Source of the DNA: Sphaerimonospora sp050942215
GTDB taxonomy: Bacteria; Actinomycetota; Actinomycetes; Streptosporangiales; Streptosporangiaceae
Assembly (NCBI RefSeq): GCF_050942215.1
Contig: NZ_CP192056.1
Location: 4,774,001 to 4,838,000, forward strand
Reading direction: 5' to 3'
DNA length: 64,000 nucleotides
The position numbers and the translations under genes were made by a program. Within the stretch, counting starts at the first letter, position 1, and every line of letters begins with the position of its first letter. The notes beneath the pieces were generated by a model. The model made no database searches. It was not told the DNA's origin and saw only the letters and a program-made list of their open reading frames with translations. Positions 60,701 through 64,000 of this stretch are shown here, piece after piece.

Positions 60701-61074
60701 ACGTGGTGGCGCTGTTCTACGCGGGGCACGTGAAGGACGCCCAGGCGATCGCGCTGACCAGGGAGCCGGTCCGTACGGACTTCCTCTACGAGCTCACGCT
60801 CATCTGGCGGGCGCTCGCCGGCATGCTGCTCGACGACGGGAACCGGATGCGGGAGGCGTACGAGAAGCTGCTGCCGTTCCACGACAGGATCGCCGGGGCC
60901 GGCACGGGCGTGGTCGCCCTCTGGCCGGTGGCCAGGACACTCGGCGATCTCGCGGTACGGCTCGGCCTGCCGGCCCGGGAGCACTACGAGAAGGCGCTCG
61001 CCGTGGCCGAGCGGGTGGACGTCCCCCGCTGGATCGCCGACGCCAGGCACGCGCTCCAGCCCCACACTCCCTAG
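57721..61074 (+). CDS. SARP/AfsR-type transcriptional regulator with AAA and TPR domains
   Basis: 1117-aa regulator. N-terminal OmpR-like winged helix (about 3-95) is followed by a bacterial transcriptional activation domain (about 100-245; W-Q-G-K-P-Y). A STAND-type ATPase has Walker A G-D-P-G-A-G-K-S-T at about 318-326 and L-E-D-L-H-W-A-D. A long C-terminal helical, TPR-like region (about 640-1110) ends the protein. ATG start. Homologues switch on antibiotic clusters, but no biosynthetic genes are in the window. Its 3' end overlaps the trmH-type gene by 4 nt. Confidence 0.92.
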   Translation: MSSVAFRVLGPVGAHDGASELDLGGLRQRAVLARLLVARGQIVPVDTLLFDLWHDDAGRGAQSGLQVYISRLRRILEPNRPRGGPGRLLVTVASGYALRAAPERVDALRFESGVRSAGERLDDRPHEARAMLGSSLALWQGKPYSDFADQPWAEAEVARLSELRVVARERHADAGLRLGMHAETVPDLEALTTEHALREEGWRLLALGLYRCGRQGDALAALRRARAILSDELGIDPGPALRRLESDILSQDPGLDLTPPDRRPVEVAAARPPRQVEAGAVPPLPPEPFVGRDAELNALAAAAPRARAGRFSVAVIGGDPGAGKSTLVRRLAERLEDDGWASATGSCPDSTATPPGWAWVEVLRTLVTRRGAGEYAALLAPLLDDTAPDSTGDDDASGGFRLHRAVGGYLSAAAREAPLLILLEDLHWADDQTLALLRALPSLLAASRVLLVVTFRDGELNARQQDVLAALARLDPVRVALGGLDDAAVAALVRATCVREVDDEVVCAIVERSGGNPFFVKETARLFEAEADISAVPSGVREVLRRRVARLPGRAQQVLLQAAVIGRDVDVDVLVDVSGDEDSVVDAVEAALLAGLVTEPGPGLLRFDHALIRDMIYSDASRLRRSRLHAAVASVIEQRDPNDVAALAHHYDAAGSAETSAKAQRYAGLAAGQAERRFAHREAASLWQKAIAAFDRAHHSARPGCVPAKERLELQLRLIRALALCGDMTAARAHRREAMEAALPLGDLELTARVAAALAVPHKGIARDFTRTAWEIVNVTERALEELPPSEQALRASLLATLALELEGSATERGYQASLEAEELARSSGDPALLATALSGRLRQSYTLTQVDERETIGRELLLVGAESGQISVQTLAHLVLLECAAARGDFAEADEHLAQAERLGRRYDLPAPAAVGAWYAGQRLMITGDYDAAERAYRNAARLTARAGMLEGRQDLPLIATFCLHLVDGRAAEMVEPLGEAHQRGAKWTPDAYVVALFYAGHVKDAQAIALTREPVRTDFLYELTLIWRALAGMLLDDGNRMREAYEKLLPFHDRIAGAGTGVVALWPVARTLGDLAVRLGLPAREHYEKALAVAERVDVPRWIADARHALQPHTP

Positions 61075-61877
61075 CTGCGGAGAAGGCCGTGGCAGGCGAT
61101 GGCGGCGGCGGCCACGACGTTGAGCGAGTCCACGCCCAGGTCCATTGCGGCCGGGCTCATCGGGATGCAGACCGGCACGTCGGCGTCCTTGAGCCAGTGC
61201 GACGACAGGCCGTCGCCCTCCGAGCCCAGCAGCAGCGCCACCCGCTCGCCCATGACGACCCGGTCGAGTGGTGTGGCCGACTGGTCGGGGGTCAGCGCCA
61301 GCGTCTGGAATCCGGCCGCCCGGATCTCGGCCAGGCCGCCGTACCAGTCGGCCATCCTCGCGTACGGGATGGCGAAGACCGCTCCCATGGAGACCTTCAC
61401 CGAGCGGCGGTAGAGGGGGTCGGCGCAGCGGGGCGACAGGACGATCGCGCCGACGCCCAGCGCGGCGGCGCAGCGGAAGACGGCGCCGACGTTGCCGTGG
61501 TCCACCAGGTCCTCGAGCACGACGATCCTGCTCACCCCGCCCAGCAGCTCCGCCACTTCGGGCAGGGCCGTACGCTCCATCGAGGCGAGCGCGCCCCGGT
61601 GCACGGGAAAGCCGGTGACGCCCGCCATGACCTCGTCGGAGACCACGTAGACGGGGGCGGTCTCCTCGACGACGCCGGCGAGGTGGTCGAGCCACCTGGC
61701 CGTGGTCAGGACCGAGCGCACCGGGTGACCCGCTCCCACGGCCCGCCGGATGACCTTCTCCCCCTCGGCGATGAACAGCCCGTGCGCGCTCTCCAGGCTC
61801 TTGCGCAGGTCCACGTCGCGTAGCCGTACGTAATCGGCGAGGCGCGGATCGGTGGCGTCTTCGACGGGGATGAGCAC
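61071..61877 (-). CDS. TrmH/SpoU family RNA 2'-O-ribose methyltransferase
   Basis: 268-aa SPOUT methyltransferase. Signatures: V-L-E-D-L-V-D-H-G-N-V-G-A-V-F-R, L-L-L-G-S-E-G-D-G-L and I-P-M-S-P-A-A-M-D-L-G-V-D-S-L-N-V, the three SpoU motifs. N-terminal L30e-like domain, about 1-100. GTG start with TACCCT 6 nt upstream and no ribosome site. Target, tRNA or 23S rRNA, is not known. It converges on the SARP gene. Confidence 0.93.
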   Translation of the reverse strand: MLIPVEDATDPRLADYVRLRDVDLRKSLESAHGLFIAEGEKVIRRAVGAGHPVRSVLTTARWLDHLAGVVEETAPVYVVSDEVMAGVTGFPVHRGALASMERTALPEVAELLGGVSRIVVLEDLVDHGNVGAVFRCAAALGVGAIVLSPRCADPLYRRSVKVSMGAVFAIPYARMADWYGGLAEIRAAGFQTLALTPDQSATPLDRVVMGERVALLLGSEGDGLSSHWLKDADVPVCIPMSPAAMDLGVDSLNVVAAAAIACHGLLRS

Positions 61878-61883
61878 CCGTCA

Positions 61884-61889
61884 AGGGTA
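61884..61889 (-). promoter_or_regulatory. Putative -10 box (TACCCT) for the leaderless SpoU gene
   Basis: On the minus strand TACCCT ends 6 nt before the GTG start, with no Shine-Dalgarno. Same hexamer as for the cysS-like gene. Confidence 0.5.
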
Positions 61890-61945
61890 CGGCGAAGCCG
61901 GCGCGCCGGGGCTTCTCCGGCCCAAAGCCGCACCAAAACCGACGT

Positions 61946-61991
61946 TTGGCCCCACTTCGCGATACCGCTATCGTTCCGTAAGCATTACGGA
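61946..61991 (+). promoter_or_regulatory. Promoter and operator-like palindrome upstream of the VWA gene
   Basis: TTGGCC (61946-61951), 17 nt, TATCGT (61969-61974) makes a good sigma-70-type promoter. Immediately downstream, at the expected start site, is a perfect inverted repeat TCCGTAA-GCA-TTACGGA (61975-61991). The position, over +1, suggests repressor binding. Confidence 0.6.
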
Positions 61992-62053
61992 GAACTCCCC
62001 CGAGAGCCACGCCTCATCCCGGGGGGAGCCAAATCGAGACCGAAGAGGGCACC

Positions 62054-63895
62054 GTGGGCGGACGGCACCGCACAGACGAACTCGAGGGCGGCTTCAATCC
62101 CGAACACGAACAGCCATCCAGGCGGCGCGGCGGCGGCCCGGGCAAGGTGTTCGTCCCACTCGCGGGCGCGGTCGCCCTCGCCGTGCTCTGCGGGGTGGCG
62201 GCGTACGTGGTCGTCAGCAAGAACCCCGAATGCGGGGCGGGGAGCGCCGGCGACAAGATCGGGCTCACCGTGGTGGCCTCACCGGACATCCAGCCGGCCG
62301 TGCAGAAGGTCGCGAGCAGGTTCGCCGAGTCGGGCAAGAAGGTCGACGGGAAATGCGTGGCCGTGACGGTCAAGGCGGCGGAGTCCGCCGACGTCGCGAA
62401 CGCGATCAGGGGAACGGGCCCCACCAAGGCCCTGTCCGACGGCACGACGGAGTCCGGCGGGAAGGCCGGGGCCGATCCCGACATCTGGATCCCCGACTCC
62501 ACGCTCTGGACCACCGGCCTGCCCGGGAACGGCACCGCGAAGACGGCGGGCAGCGCCGCCAGTTCCCCCATCGTGCTCACCACGTCGAAGTCCGGCGCGG
62601 GGAAGCTGAGCTCGGCCTTCAGCCCGGCGAGCTGGACCGGGCTGATGAGCGCGGCGAACGCCGCGAACCCCGACGGCCTGGCCAGGAAGGTGCGCGTGCT
62701 CGCGCTCGACCCGACGCAGAACGCGGCCGGGCTGGGCGCGCTGCTCGCCGGTGCGAGCGTGCTCAGGGCGGGCGGCGGCAACGAGGAACTCCTTGTCGGC
62801 GTGCTGCGCCGGCTGTCGGAGTCCACCGTGCCGTCCCCCGGCAATCTCTTCGCCACGCTGGCCAAGACCACCGCGCGCGTCCCCGTCGGCGTCGCCTCGG
62901 AGCAGGCGGTGTGGTCCTTCAACACCAAGACCTCCCCGTCGAACCCCGCGGTCGCGCTCTATCCGGCCGAGGGCACGGTCAGCCTCGACTACCCGATCGT
63001 CATCAGGGCCGAGAACAGCGCGGTACGCAAGGCCGCCGGCGTCTTCGCCGCCGAGCTGACCTCGGCCTCGGGCAAGAAGACCGTGCAGGACTACGGCTTC
63101 CGCACCCCCGAGGGCAAGGGCGGCGGCCTGCTCAAGCCGGAGAACGGGGTGAACGCCAAGAAACCGGCGGAGATCGCGCTGCCCGACCAGGCGTCGATCG
63201 ACAAGCTGGCCCAGGCATGGCGGCAGATCAAGCTGGGCACCCGGCTGCTCGCCCTGATCGACATCTCCGGGACGATGGCCGAGCCGGCGGACAGCACCGG
63301 GGTCAGCCGCATGAAGGCCATCACGGACACCAGCATCGAGGGGCTGAAGCTCTTCCCCGGCAAGACCGAGATCGGCATCTGGGCGTTCTCCGACAACCTG
63401 CAGGGCCAGGGCGTCGACTGGAAACCCATCATCTCGATCGGCCCGCTGGCACAGCAGGTCAACGGCGTCACCCGGCGCGACCGCATCATCCGCGCCATGG
63501 AGCGGACCAGCGCGATCCCGACCGGCAACACCGGGCTGAACGACACGCTGTGGGCCGCCTACCAGAAGATGACCAAGGAGTACCAGCCCGACAAGGTCAA
63601 CACGATCCTCCTGTTCACCGACGGCGTCGGGAACGACGACCCGACCGGCGGCCTCGAGAACGACGAGATCATCCAGAAGCTGAAGCAGACGTACGACCCC
63701 AAGCGGCCGGTGAGCATTCTGATCATCTCGTTCAACACGACGAAGGACGACGACAGGGCACAGATGACCGCGATCGCCAAGGCCACCGGCGGGGCCGCGT
63801 ACTTCCCGCAGACGGTGCTGGAGATCCGCGACATCTTCCTCAAGGGCATCGCACGCCGGCTCTGCGCGCCGAACTGCGAAGGGGCGCCGCAGTAG
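62054..63895 (+). CDS. Membrane-anchored solute-binding / von Willebrand factor A protein
   Basis: 613-aa protein. A basic N-terminus precedes one transmembrane segment (about 32-54), so most of it is extracellular. A solute-binding-like fold (about 65-380) is followed by a VWA domain (about 395-595). The metal-ion site reads D-I-S-G-T, with Thr in place of the usual second Ser of DxSxS, then T-G-N-T-G-L-N-D and T-D-G-V. GTG start with AGAGGG upstream. Homologues occur widely in actinomycetes, mostly of unknown role. Confidence 0.88.
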   Translation: MGGRHRTDELEGGFNPEHEQPSRRRGGGPGKVFVPLAGAVALAVLCGVAAYVVVSKNPECGAGSAGDKIGLTVVASPDIQPAVQKVASRFAESGKKVDGKCVAVTVKAAESADVANAIRGTGPTKALSDGTTESGGKAGADPDIWIPDSTLWTTGLPGNGTAKTAGSAASSPIVLTTSKSGAGKLSSAFSPASWTGLMSAANAANPDGLARKVRVLALDPTQNAAGLGALLAGASVLRAGGGNEELLVGVLRRLSESTVPSPGNLFATLAKTTARVPVGVASEQAVWSFNTKTSPSNPAVALYPAEGTVSLDYPIVIRAENSAVRKAAGVFAAELTSASGKKTVQDYGFRTPEGKGGGLLKPENGVNAKKPAEIALPDQASIDKLAQAWRQIKLGTRLLALIDISGTMAEPADSTGVSRMKAITDTSIEGLKLFPGKTEIGIWAFSDNLQGQGVDWKPIISIGPLAQQVNGVTRRDRIIRAMERTSAIPTGNTGLNDTLWAAYQKMTKEYQPDKVNTILLFTDGVGNDDPTGGLENDEIIQKLKQTYDPKRPVSILIISFNTTKDDDRAQMTAIAKATGGAAYFPQTVLEIRDIFLKGIARRLCAPNCEGAPQ

Positions 63896-64000
63896 GCGGC
63901 GACCGGCCGCTGCCTCCCGGAGACACCCGTGCCGGGCAACATTCCGGATAAGATCGCGGCTTCCGGCGCCGCCGGGTAAACCCGAGGCACGGGTAAGGCG
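63896..64000. other. 3' end of window, no gene seen
   Basis: 105 nt after the VWA gene. No reading frame of note, promoter or terminator could be supported. The next gene lies beyond the window. Confidence 0.5.

Noticed and set aside
57721..61074. Start of an antibiotic biosynthetic cluster, given a SARP regulator
   Set aside because: No PKS, NRPS, terpene or RiPP genes flank it; the next genes are an RNA methyltransferase and a VWA protein.

Overview
The window is high-GC, codon-biased actinobacterial chromosome. It has GTG and TTG starts, dense translational coupling, conservon (cvn) operons, an ergothioneine operon, a SARP/AfsR-type regulator and a CebR-type cellulase operator. These point to a filamentous actinomycete. 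Streptosporangiaceae and relatives are my best guess, but that is inference and no marker here settles it.

Region by region. 1-13.9 kb is housekeeping: tsf (edge) and rpsB; a plus-strand block yraN-comM-dprA-small ORF-xerC; then, on the minus strand, an M23 peptidase, a DUF2469 protein, rnhB, two lepB genes, rplS, trmD, rimM, khpA, rpsP and ffh. 14.0-32.5 kb holds three four-gene conservons (cvnA sensor kinase, cvnB roadblock, cvnC DUF742, cvnD small GTPase), all on the minus strand. Conservons 1 and 2 are separated by a plus-strand operon for an ABC importer (lipoprotein, two permeases, ATPase) with a translationally coupled methyltransferase. Conservons 1 and 2 share a 757-bp block and a 155-bp block that read as identical, set in otherwise diverged sequence, which suggests gene conversion. 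32.8-37.6 kb carries an ammonium transporter, a group 2 sigma-70 factor, an SDR oxidoreductase, an AbiEii-like nucleotidyltransferase and a small hypothetical gene.

37.7-42.1 kb is the ergothioneine operon egtA-egtB-egtC-egtD, without egtE. 42.3-43.5 kb has dapD and a small membrane protein. 43.7-46.1 kb has a secreted CBM2-GH6 cellulase under a perfect CebR-type palindrome; upstream of it lies a noncoding stretch with five copies of a GTGATCTTGCA-type repeat. 46.1-50.6 kb has a cysteinyl-tRNA synthetase paralogue with a degenerate KMSKS loop, a small hypothetical gene, a large HTH regulator and a coupled APH-like kinase. 50.7-57.6 kb has a cold-shock protein, a GH13 TreS-like enzyme, malate dehydrogenase, a GT4 glycosyltransferase, a PIG-L deacetylase and a YbhN-like membrane protein. 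57.7-63.9 kb has a 1117-aa SARP/AAA/TPR regulator, a SpoU-type RNA methyltransferase and a membrane-anchored solute-binding/VWA protein.

At least five genes have a TAnnnT box 6-8 nt upstream of the chosen start codon, suggesting leaderless transcripts. I see no tRNA, rRNA, CRISPR array, transposase or prophage module.
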